A DNA stretch of 30,094 nucleotides from assembly GCA_900547125.1 (NCBI GenBank), contig URFU01000009.1:1-30094 (forward strand), given 5' to 3'. Made by a program: the position numbers and the translations under genes. Of this stretch, positions 1 through 5,585 are shown piece by piece. The stretch is from an uncultured Collinsella sp. GTDB lineage: Bacteria > Actinomycetota > Coriobacteriia > Coriobacteriales > Coriobacteriaceae. The notes beneath the pieces were generated by a model. The model was not told where the DNA came from, did not search any database, and saw only the letters and a program-made list of their open reading frames with translations. How positions within the stretch are numbered: the first letter of the stretch is position 1; each line of letters opens with the position of its first letter.

Positions 1-345
1 ACCGGCAGCCTCATCGTTGGATGCCTTGGCGGCGTCCTCCTTCGCCTTCGCCTCGTCGACTGCCTTCTGCAGGTCCGCGATGGTCTGTGCAGCGGATTTT
101 GCGCCGGTACCGGATGCCGCGCCGGCGTGGGCGGCGATCGGCGACATCACGGCGGGGTGCTGCGTGCCCCCGTCACCGGTCTGGGCGAATGCCGCGAACG
201 GTGAGATGAGGCTCGATCCGGTCATGGCGACCATGGTCGCCGCGGTGACGGTCAGACGCGCGATCCCCTTCGAAGTGTGAATCTTTTTGTTTGGCAGTGC
301 GGCGAAGTGATCGCCACCGGCAGCGAAATGCTTTCCCTGAGTCAT
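1..345 (-). CDS. Exported coiled-coil surface protein, N-terminal fragment
   Basis: The frame is open from an ATG at 345 to the left edge (115 codons), so only the N-terminus is present. A positively charged start is followed by a hydrophobic stretch at about residues 28-55 that ends in an AFA-type signal peptidase site (SPFAAFAQT). The mature part begins with a Gly/Thr/Ala-rich segment and then a heptad-like run containing ADLQKAVDEAKAKEDAAKA, typical of an extended coiled coil on a secreted or wall-bound protein. AAGGA lies about 14 bases upstream of the ATG, so the ribosome site is only fair. The gene diverges from the XRE regulator at 470, and the inverted-repeat operator at 429-469 lies between them. 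Function is unknown; a surface or wall-associated role is inferred from the signal peptide. Confidence 0.65.
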   Translation of the reverse strand, partial: MTQGKHFAAGGDHFAALPNKKIHTSKGIARLTVTAATMVAMTGSSLISPFAAFAQTGDGGTQHPAVMSPIAAHAGAASGTGAKSAAQTIADLQKAVDEAKAKEDAAKASNDEAAG

Positions 346-428
346 TGTGCTGTTCCATTCCTTTTCCGTGCCCTATCCGACTGGGCATCAGAGTGCTTTC
401 CAATAGAGATAATTATGCGCCTTAACTG

Positions 429-469
429 GGATTGTTGTATATAGTCCGTTGGCATAAATACAACAATCC
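429..469 (+). promoter_or_regulatory. Operator and promoter of the XRE regulator
   Basis: A perfect 12-bp inverted repeat, GGATTGTTGTAT at 429-440 and ATACAACAATCC at 458-469, is separated by 17 bases. The arms overlap a possible promoter: TTGTTG at 432-437 and an AT-rich -10-like box at about 454-460. The right arm ends directly against the ATG at 470. The arrangement suggests self-repression by the downstream XRE protein, and possibly control of the divergent gene at 345. Binding is inferred. Confidence 0.6.
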
Positions 470-718
470 ATGACCTTTTTTGTCATGGATATCTCGCCGC
501 TACAACAATCCTTTGGTCTACGCTGCAAAGAACTCAGATCAGAGTCTGGTTACTCACAAGAGCAATTTGCGAACCGCATTGACATGGACAGGTCTTACTA
601 CGCCTCGATAGAGGTCGGGCGAAGAAATGTCAGTCTTTCTAACCTCTCTAAAATTGCCAATGGATTCAACATATCAATTGCTGCACTTATGACTGGTGTC
701 ACTGATAAAAAGGATTAG
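470..718 (+). CDS. Small XRE-family helix-turn-helix regulator
   Basis: This 82-residue protein is almost entirely one HTH_3/Cro-CI DNA-binding domain. The helix-turn-helix is visible as YSQEQFANRIDMDRSYYASI followed by EVGRRNVSLSNLSKIANGFN at about residues 23-62. No Shine-Dalgarno sequence precedes the ATG at 470. The promoter spacing would place the transcript start only a few bases upstream, so it may be translated leaderless. A second possible start is the ATG at 485. The coding sequence is clearly more AT-rich than the rest of the window. With the inverted-repeat operator overlapping the promoter, this looks like an autorepressor from a mobile or accessory element, such as a phage-type or toxin-antitoxin-type regulator. 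No partner toxin is recognisable. Confidence 0.8.
   Translation: MTFFVMDISPLQQSFGLRCKELRSESGYSQEQFANRIDMDRSYYASIEVGRRNVSLSNLSKIANGFNISIAALMTGVTDKKD
501..511 (+). promoter_or_regulatory. Third half-site of the XRE operator inside its gene
   Basis: TACAACAATCC repeats 11 of the 12 bases of the right operator arm (458-469), in the same orientation, 43 bases further on and inside the coding region. It could be an auxiliary binding site; function is inferred from sequence identity only. Confidence 0.45.
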
Positions 719-724
719 TCCATC

Positions 725-840
725 ATCAGCGAACGCAGTGAGCGTATCAATCGACGGCGTAGCCGGCGGCAAGGTCACGGCACGTGACCGCGCAGCGAGC
801 TCTGCGAGCGAAGGGGACGGCATCGCCGTCCCTATTTCTT
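725..840 (+). terminator. Hairpin cluster ending in a likely terminator
   Basis: Just after the XRE gene come several compact hairpins. GGTCACG (773-779) pairs with CGTGACC (783-789). CGCAG and CTGCG pair around 791-806. GGGACGGC (814-821) pairs with GCCGTCCC (825-832) and is followed by TATTTCTTT. The last is a good rho-independent terminator for the XRE transcript. The GGGGACGGC core resembles cores of other hairpins in this window. Confidence 0.5.
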
Positions 841-898
841 TATAAACTATTTCTCTATTAATTGGTTTCACCAAACTGGGTATTACACAAGCTTCTGA

Positions 899-1141
899 GC
901 AGGCTTTTTATCAAATAATTCAAAGCTACCGAATCATCAAAATGGTGAAATTATTTACCCAAAAGAGGGAAGCACATCACCAAAATGGAACCGACTAACA
1001 GCTGTTGAAAACTTTTATCCCCAAAATGGTGATTTCCTGTTTTCAGTGGAAAACTCGGGAAGTCATAATATTTACTTACCAGATTTACAAACGAAAGCGG
1101 TTCTTAGTCCCAAAACCAGAACAGGTCAGAAGCAAAAATAA
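899..1141 (+). pseudogene. AT-rich gene remnant of unknown function
   Basis: An 80-codon open stretch has no start codon. It begins after a TGA at 896-898 and ends at TAA 1139-1141. It reads like real protein, for example NGEIIYPKEGSTSPKWNRL and later FLFSVENSGSHNIYLPDLQ. The same frame is also open upstream of the TGA (INWFHQTGYYTSF), and a second frame over 870-995 is open as well, so a nonsense mutation or frameshift in a once longer gene is likely. The 11-mer CAAAATGGTGA appears twice, at 938-948 and about 1021-1031. Base composition is far more AT-rich than the chromosome. I do not recognise the family. It shares a patch with the XRE regulator beside the tRNA-Arg 3' end, consistent with decayed mobile DNA. 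Confidence 0.35.
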
Positions 1142-1161
1142 CTCCTGACCTGCGATTTTCC

Positions 1162-1237
1162 TGGTGCCCCCGGGCGGATTCGAACCGTCGACACCCGCTT
1201 TAGGAGAGCGGTGCTCTATCCCCTGAGCTACGGAGGC
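1162..1237 (-). tRNA. tRNA-Arg (anticodon CCU)
   Basis: A full cloverleaf of 76 bases reads on the minus strand. Acceptor arm GCCTCCG (from 1237) pairs with CGGGGGC, including a G-U pair. The D arm begins TAGCTCAGGGG. The anticodon stem CCGCT/AGCGG encloses loop CTCCTAA with anticodon CCT. The T arm contains GGTTCGAATCC, followed by discriminator A and an encoded CCA at 1164-1162. The 3' end faces the AT-rich XRE patch, a usual arrangement for an integration site. TACACT at 1248-1253 could be a -10 box. Confidence 0.96.
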
Positions 1238-1295
1238 ATGTTGTACTAGTGTAGCAGATTTACTGCATCGCCATACGTCGCATGACTAGACTTCG

Positions 1296-1364
1296 AAGTT
1301 GCGGTGGAATAGTTCCTGTCTGAAGCATCTAAAGCCGTATTTAGAAACTATTTCACCGCAACTT
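1296..1364. repeat. Intergenic hairpin family A, copy 1
   Basis: A 69-bp inverted repeat has arms of about 23 bases with few mismatches. The left arm contains AGTTGCGGTGGAATAGTTCC and the right arm contains AAACTATTTCACCGCAACTT. The interior is about 24 bases. It ends 8 bases beyond the stop of the ManO gene. Three more copies occur at 4982, 12050 and 25198. Confidence 0.85.
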
Positions 1365-1372
1365 ATGAGGAG

Positions 1373-1771
1373 CTAGTTGCCTTTGTGGAAGAGGCCTTTG
1401 ATGACGGAGGGGATGCTCTTGGCGCCCTTGGCGGTCACATCGATAAAGTCGGGCGAACGCACGAGCTTATCCTCGTCGACGTACTTGCGGACCGCGCGAA
1501 GCGTCTCTTTGTCGTCGCGCGTCGAAAACGTAAAGTGACCGTTGTCCTTGGTGAAGATGGCAAAACGCGTAATCTTCTTGGTGCCGCGCAAAACCTCGGC
1601 GGCAATATAGTCGACCTCGTCCCACGGGATTTGAATATAATCCTCGGGATTGCGCTCGTTATAGTACTCGAACGCCTTATTGCCCACCATCACGTTACCG
1701 TGGCTGGTAAGCCCCATCAGGCAGGTTGCCGGCGTTGCCAGATCGACCGTGCTGTTCTGAGATTGCGCCAT
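1373..1771 (-). CDS. manO: ManO, DUF956 family protein of the mannose PTS operon
   Basis: This 132-residue protein matches the DUF956/ManO family that habitually ends mannose-type PTS operons in Gram-positive bacteria. Recognisable parts are TCLMGLTSHGNVMVGNKAFE near the N-terminus, then IQIPWDEVDYIAAEVL, and a central FAIFTKDNGHFTFSTRD segment resembling a PH-like fold. It is soluble with no signal peptide. The ATG at 1771 is chosen because GGAGG lies about 11 bases upstream; a TTG at 1789 would put that site inside the gene. It lies 120 bases downstream of EIID with a hairpin terminator between them (1801-1834), so it probably receives only part of the operon's transcription. ManO is thought to modulate expression or activity of the mannose PTS; its exact role is unsettled. 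Confidence 0.82.
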   Translation of the reverse strand: MAQSQNSTVDLATPATCLMGLTSHGNVMVGNKAFEYYNERNPEDYIQIPWDEVDYIAAEVLRGTKKITRFAIFTKDNGHFTFSTRDDKETLRAVRKYVDEDKLVRSPDFIDVTAKGAKSIPSVIKGLFHKGN

Positions 1772-1800
1772 ACGCGCCTCGCCCTCCAATTAAAACAATC

Positions 1801-1834
1801 GGACCGCATCCAGTGTACCCACCGGGTGCGGTCC
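1801..1834 (-). terminator. Hairpin between EIID and manO
   Basis: GGACCGCATCC at 1801-1811 pairs with GGGTGCGGTCC at 1824-1834 over 11 bp with one G-U. On the minus strand it is followed by a T-rich stretch (ATTGTTTTAATT). It probably ends or attenuates PTS transcription before manO. Confidence 0.65.
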
Positions 1835-1891
1835 GTTTCAATGGCTCAAAAGCCCTTACCTAGCAACTCTCGGTCTTAAGCCGAAGCGTGC

Positions 1892-2812
1892 TTACATGAA
1901 GCCGCAGAAGCGACCGATGATGCCGACGGCGAAGAGAGCCAGAATGATGACGATCGGGCTAACCTTCTTCTTGAGGAGCTTGCAGACCAGCAGGGTCAGG
2001 CACACGGCGGCAAGGCCGGGGATGAGCTGATCGAGGTTACCCTGGAGCGTGGTGACCTTCATCTGATCAAGGGCGGTAGCACCGACGGAGTTGTACATCG
2101 TCAGCGCTTCCTTGATACCCTCGGAACCGGAAGGCAGGCTAGCCCAGTCGATAAAGGCGCCAGCAGACTGCTTGACCGTGGAGACGATCGGGGTGAAGGA
2201 AATGGACACCCAGCGCTCGACCAGGGCGCCGATGATGAACATACCCAGGATGGAAGCGCCCTCGGTGACCTTGCCCATCAGACCGCCGGAGAGGTCCTTG
2301 GCGATAGAGGAGCCGACCTTGTAGCCAAACTCCTGTGTGTACCACAGGAAAGCGTAACGGATGATGTTCCACGCGAAGAAGCCCAGCAACGGACCGACGA
2401 TCCTGCCGGACATGGCCAGGGAAGCGCCCAGAGCGCCCAGAATCGGGCGAAGGGTGAACCAGAAGACGGGGTCACCGACGCCGGCGAGCGGGCCCATCAT
2501 ACCGACCTTGACGCCCTGGATGGCGACGTCATCGATCGGAGCACCGTTGGCGCGCTCCTCCTCGAGGGCGAGGGTAACGCCAATGACGGGGGCGGAAACA
2601 TAGGGGTGGGTGTTATAGAACTCCAGGTGGCGCTTAAGCGCGGCAATCTGGTCATCCTTGCTGGTGTAGAGCTTCTTGATCGCAGGGATCATTGCGAAGC
2701 ACCAGCCGCCGTTCTGCATACGCTCGTAGTTCCACGAGCCCTGAAGGAACTGATGACGGAAGCAAACCTTCTTACGGTCAGCCTTGGTGAGCTGAATCTT
2801 GTTCTCTGCCAT
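1892..2812 (-). CDS. manZ: PTS mannose-family transporter subunit IID
   Basis: This 306-residue EIID-Man protein partners EIIC in the membrane channel of a mannose-family phosphotransferase. The N-terminal family signature is visible as RHQFLQGSWNYERMQNGGW, then FAMIPAIKKLY and the conserved GVKVGMMGPLAGVGDPVFWF at about residues 100-120. Hydrophobic segments follow, with the last helix at the C-terminus (SPIVIILALFAVGIIGRF). Length matches the family (about 280-310). The start is the ATG at 2812, preceded by AGGAGGGGAG; a GTG at 2821 sits too close to that site. Sixteen bases separate it from the EIIC stop, so the two are co-translated. Sugar specificity (mannose, glucose, glucosamine or another hexose) cannot be read from sequence. 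Confidence 0.93.
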   Translation of the reverse strand: MAENKIQLTKADRKKVCFRHQFLQGSWNYERMQNGGWCFAMIPAIKKLYTSKDDQIAALKRHLEFYNTHPYVSAPVIGVTLALEEERANGAPIDDVAIQGVKVGMMGPLAGVGDPVFWFTLRPILGALGASLAMSGRIVGPLLGFFAWNIIRYAFLWYTQEFGYKVGSSIAKDLSGGLMGKVTEGASILGMFIIGALVERWVSISFTPIVSTVKQSAGAFIDWASLPSGSEGIKEALTMYNSVGATALDQMKVTTLQGNLDQLIPGLAAVCLTLLVCKLLKKKVSPIVIILALFAVGIIGRFCGFM

Positions 2813-2828
2813 ATGTATCACTCCCCTC

Positions 2829-3647
2829 CTACTCGTAATCGTTCAGAATGTCGCCGAGCGGGTCACCGGAGCCACCGCCCATGCCGCCACCCTGCTTGGC
2901 CAGATCCTTAAGGCCAAGGTAGATGAGGGCAAGGGAGATGCCGATGAGGCCAAGGGCGATCAGCGTGAGCTGAGGGATGGCAGCAAGGACAAAGCCGAGG
3001 ATGAAGAACGGCCAGGTCTCCTTGGTGGCCATCATGTTGATGACCATGGCGTAACCGACGGAAGCGACCATGCCGCCGCCGACAGCCATGCCGCCGGACA
3101 GCCAATCGGGCATAGCGTTAAGCGCGTTGGTAACGGCCTCGGCCGGGATGATGCACAGAAGTACTGCCGGGATGGCGATACGAACACCCTGCATGAGGAT
3201 GCCGGCGTACTGCCAACGCTCGATGCCGGCGAAGTCGCCCTTCTCGGCGCAGGCGTCCATGGCGTGAACCATAGCGGTAGCCAGGGTACGGCAGATCATG
3301 GTCAGGAACAGACCAGCGACCGACAGCGGGACGGCGACGGCGATGGCGGCGGTAACGGCCTTGGCCGAATCGGTGGCGCCACCGTTGAGGGCGAGCACCA
3401 TGATGATCGAAGAAGCGACCGAGGCCAGAGCGGCGTCAGGCGCGACGGCGGCGCCGACGTTAGCCCAGCCAAGGGCCATCATCTGGAGCGAACCGCCCAG
3501 GAGGATGCCCTCCTGAAGGTGACCGGTTACGAGACCGATAAGCGTGCATGCCACGAGCGGCTGATGGAACTGGAACTCATCCAGAACGCCTTCCATACCG
3601 GCAAGCAACGCGACAATCGCAACAAGCAGAATAGTGATTGCAGACAT
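2829..3647 (-). CDS. manY: PTS mannose-family transporter subunit IIC
   Basis: This 272-residue EIIC-Man protein forms the sugar-translocating membrane domain with EIID. The N-terminus is hydrophobic, followed by the family region FHQPLVACTLIGLVTGHLQE and GILLGGSLQMMALGWANVGA at about residues 27-66. Several further helices reach ALIYLGLKDL, and then comes a short Gly-rich cytoplasmic tail (GGGMGGGSG) ending in an acidic segment. A strong AAAGGAGGG lies upstream of the ATG at 3647. The gene is 18 bases after EIIAB and 16 bases before EIID, in a tight operon. The Gly-rich tail is a small peculiarity. Confidence 0.93.
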   Translation of the reverse strand: MSAITILLVAIVALLAGMEGVLDEFQFHQPLVACTLIGLVTGHLQEGILLGGSLQMMALGWANVGAAVAPDAALASVASSIIMVLALNGGATDSAKAVTAAIAVAVPLSVAGLFLTMICRTLATAMVHAMDACAEKGDFAGIERWQYAGILMQGVRIAIPAVLLCIIPAEAVTNALNAMPDWLSGGMAVGGGMVASVGYAMVINMMATKETWPFFILGFVLAAIPQLTLIALGLIGISLALIYLGLKDLAKQGGGMGGGSGDPLGDILNDYE

Positions 3648-3665
3648 GTATCGGACCCTCCTTTA

Positions 3666-4655
3666 CTATGCTTGAGCGGCCAGTTCGGCCTTAGCTTTCT
3701 TCAACATGGCGTCGAGATCCTCGGAGGAATCCGAAGGAACCTTGCGGACCTCGAACTTGACGCCCTTGGCCTTGAGAGCCTCGATGGTCTTGACATCGTC
3801 ATCGCCCATGGCGACGGCGTTAGTGACGACGACCTTGCCCTTGGAGTGGGCCATGGAACCGATGTTGGCTTCCTTGATGTCGACGCCGGCCTCGATGGCC
3901 CTGAGCAGATCCTGCGGGTTCTCGAACAGCAGCATCGCCTTGGTGTCGCCAAAGCGCGTGTCCTTGACGACCTCGGCCATCTTCTTGATAGGCACGACGT
4001 TGGCGTGGACTCCCGGAGGGGCAGCCTGCTCGATCATGGTCTTGCGGAGCTCGTCGTGAGCAACGCCGTCGGAGACCACGATGATGCGGTTGGGGTTAAT
4101 CTGCTTGGTCCACGTGGTGGCCACCTGACCATGCAGCAGACGGGTGTCGATACGGACGTGGGCGATCTTGATGTGCCCGTCGCCGATGACCGTTCCCGGA
4201 GGGATGGCGCCTGCAGGAGCAGCGGCGGCCGTAGCCGGCTTCTTCTCCTCGGGCTCCAGAGACTCGGGCTTGACGCGCACGCCAGCCTTAGCCTCAGTCA
4301 CGAGATGTTTTGCGATCGCATGTGCAGTGTTCTTTGCGTCAAAGCGCTGCGAATATGCCTCGATGAGCATAGGCAGGTTGACACCGGTGACGATAGCCCA
4401 GGAATCGTGGCCCTCGATGAGCCCGCTGATCTGGTTGAACGGCGTGCCGCCCCACAGATCAACGAGGAAGAGCACCTGCTCCTGGTCCTCGAAGGAAGCG
4501 ATTGCCTCCTCGACCTTGGCACGGAAGTCGTCGGGGCCCATGCTCGGCTCGAGCGAGACCACGGCAACAGACGGCTGATCGCCAAAGACCATCGAGCCCG
4601 TCTGCTTGATTCCAGCTGCCAAGTCCCCGTGGCTAGCAAGAACAATACTTACCAT
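3666..4655 (-). CDS. manX: PTS mannose-family fused IIA-IIB subunit
   Basis: This 329-residue cytoplasmic phosphocarrier passes phosphate from HPr to the incoming sugar. The IIA domain (about 1-120) carries the phospho-histidine in VLASHGDLA (His9) and the motif FLVDLWGGTPFNQ. An Ala/Pro linker at about 130-155 (KKPATAAAAPAGAIPPG) leads to the IIB domain, with its phospho-histidine in DTRLLHGQVATTW (His175). The fused AB architecture is that of E. coli ManX. The ATG at 4655 has AGGAGG seven bases upstream. It is the first gene of the operon; a TATAAT-like box lies at 4726-4731 upstream. Substrate is not determined. Confidence 0.94.
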   Translation of the reverse strand: MVSIVLASHGDLAAGIKQTGSMVFGDQPSVAVVSLEPSMGPDDFRAKVEEAIASFEDQEQVLFLVDLWGGTPFNQISGLIEGHDSWAIVTGVNLPMLIEAYSQRFDAKNTAHAIAKHLVTEAKAGVRVKPESLEPEEKKPATAAAAPAGAIPPGTVIGDGHIKIAHVRIDTRLLHGQVATTWTKQINPNRIIVVSDGVAHDELRKTMIEQAAPPGVHANVVPIKKMAEVVKDTRFGDTKAMLLFENPQDLLRAIEAGVDIKEANIGSMAHSKGKVVVTNAVAMGDDDVKTIEALKAKGVKFEVRKVPSDSSEDLDAMLKKAKAELAAQA

Positions 4656-4725
4656 CACATAACCTCCTTTTTGTCTACGTATTTCCTACACGACATGAAA
4701 GGAGTATACCTGTTTGGATTGTGGA

Positions 4726-4731
4726 ATTATA
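4726..4731 (-). promoter_or_regulatory. Possible -10 box of the mannose PTS operon
   Basis: On the minus strand this is a consensus TATAAT 71 bases before the manX ATG. No good -35 box lies at the right distance, which would fit an activator-dependent promoter. I did not find a clear sigma-54 -24/-12 pattern. Confidence 0.4.
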
Positions 4732-4981
4732 GCTAAATCCGCAAAAGGTTGGATTATTTGTTTAAACGTCTAGGTTTGTTACAAGTTGATTACGTTACTG
4801 CTTTTTGACTCATTACACGACAAGGCGTCGCTCATCAAGCTATGTATTTTATAGATACAAGCAAGCTGTTCATTAATATCGATATTAAGCAAGTGCGAAT
4901 GTGCTCGTACTGTCACTATTTTGTTTAAACAGACATGGCTTGACTATTTTCGTGACTTATGGTCTATGAAACCACTCAAAA
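4732..4981. promoter_or_regulatory. AT-rich control region upstream of manX
   Basis: This non-coding stretch of about 250 bases has no convincing gene. It holds two copies of the palindrome GTTTAAAC (4760-4767 and 4923-4930), each preceded by an ATT..TTT context. It also has a 16-bp perfect palindrome TTAATATCGATATTAA (4873-4888) and a small hairpin TGTAT/ATACA around 4845-4861. These could be regulator sites for the PTS operon; no regulator is identified. Confidence 0.35.
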
Positions 4982-5050
4982 AAGTTGCGGTGAAATAGTT
5001 CTTGTTTAAGAGTCAGAAGGCTGGATTTAGGAACTATTTCACCGCAACTT
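4982..5050. repeat. Intergenic hairpin family A, copy 2
   Basis: This is a 69-bp inverted repeat, the same length as copy 1. The left arm contains AGTTGCGGTGAAATAGTTC and the right arm GGAACTATTTCACCGCAACT. It ends 10 bases beyond the hypA stop codon. Confidence 0.85.
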
Positions 5051-5060
5051 ATAGGGGATC

Positions 5061-5489
5061 CTAGACGATGTGGAGTGGGTTGGCGGCGTCGACGGCATCG
5101 GGCGCGTCGGAAGGGCCGTCGGGGGCAGCGCCTGCCGGATCCTCTTCGGGGGTCTCGATCTGTTTGATCATTACCTCTTGGCCCTGCAGCAAATAGGTCT
5201 CGCCGCTACCGCAATGGGGACAGGCCTTGCCGTGCTCGACCGTCGCGTAGTCGCAGCCACACGCCTCGCAATGTGTCACGGCCTCAACGGGCTCCACGAT
5301 AAGCTCCGCACCCTCGGTGATGGGCTTTTTATCTGCCGCCCAGCGCCAAGCGTCGAGTAGCAAGTCGGGAACGACGCCCGAGACCTCGCCCAGCAGCAGC
5401 GTGACGCTCGAAACGCGACGCACGCCATTGGCGCGCGCCACGTTCTCGACATCGCGAATGATGTGATAGACGATTCCCAATTCATGCAA
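5061..5489 (-). CDS. hypA: HypA, nickel metallochaperone for hydrogenase maturation
   Basis: This 142-residue HypA/HybF family protein delivers nickel to [NiFe] hydrogenase during assembly. The start is a TTG at 5489, giving the invariant MHE N-terminus (His2 and Glu3 bind nickel); AAAGGG lies nine bases upstream. Earlier in-frame starts would bury MHE inside the protein. The zinc ribbon is seen as CEAC (Cys74, Cys77) and CPHC (Cys90, Cys93). A C-terminal acidic Ala/Pro/Asp tail of about 30 residues goes beyond the usual family length (about 115). It is 96 bases downstream of the large oxidoreductase, with a hairpin between. No hypB-F or hydrogenase structural genes are present here, so the enzyme it serves must lie elsewhere. 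Confidence 0.9.
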   Translation of the reverse strand: MHELGIVYHIIRDVENVARANGVRRVSSVTLLLGEVSGVVPDLLLDAWRWAADKKPITEGAELIVEPVEAVTHCEACGCDYATVEHGKACPHCGSGETYLLQGQEVMIKQIETPEEDPAGAAPDGPSDAPDAVDAANPLHIV

Positions 5490-5534
5490 GGCGAAACCCT
5501 TTCTGCAGAGGTTGATTCGATGCAAACTCAAAGC

Positions 5535-5570
5535 AAGGGGACGACGAGATCTAGTCTGCGCCGTCCCCTT
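5535..5570. repeat. Hairpin between hypA and the oxidoreductase gene
   Basis: AAGGGGACG at 5535-5543 pairs with CGTCCCCTT at 5562-5570. The loop holds the palindrome AGATCT. It shares the GGGGACG core with other hairpins here. It may terminate or attenuate transcription between the two genes, but there is no strong T tract. Confidence 0.5.
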
Positions 5571-5585
5571 ACCCGCCATGGCTAC

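Noticed and set aside
2799..4736. Long plus-strand open frame of 645 codons opposite the PTS genes
   Set aside because: It is antisense to three clear PTS genes, has biased His/Asp/Gly composition typical of shadow frames in GC-rich DNA, and no ribosome site.
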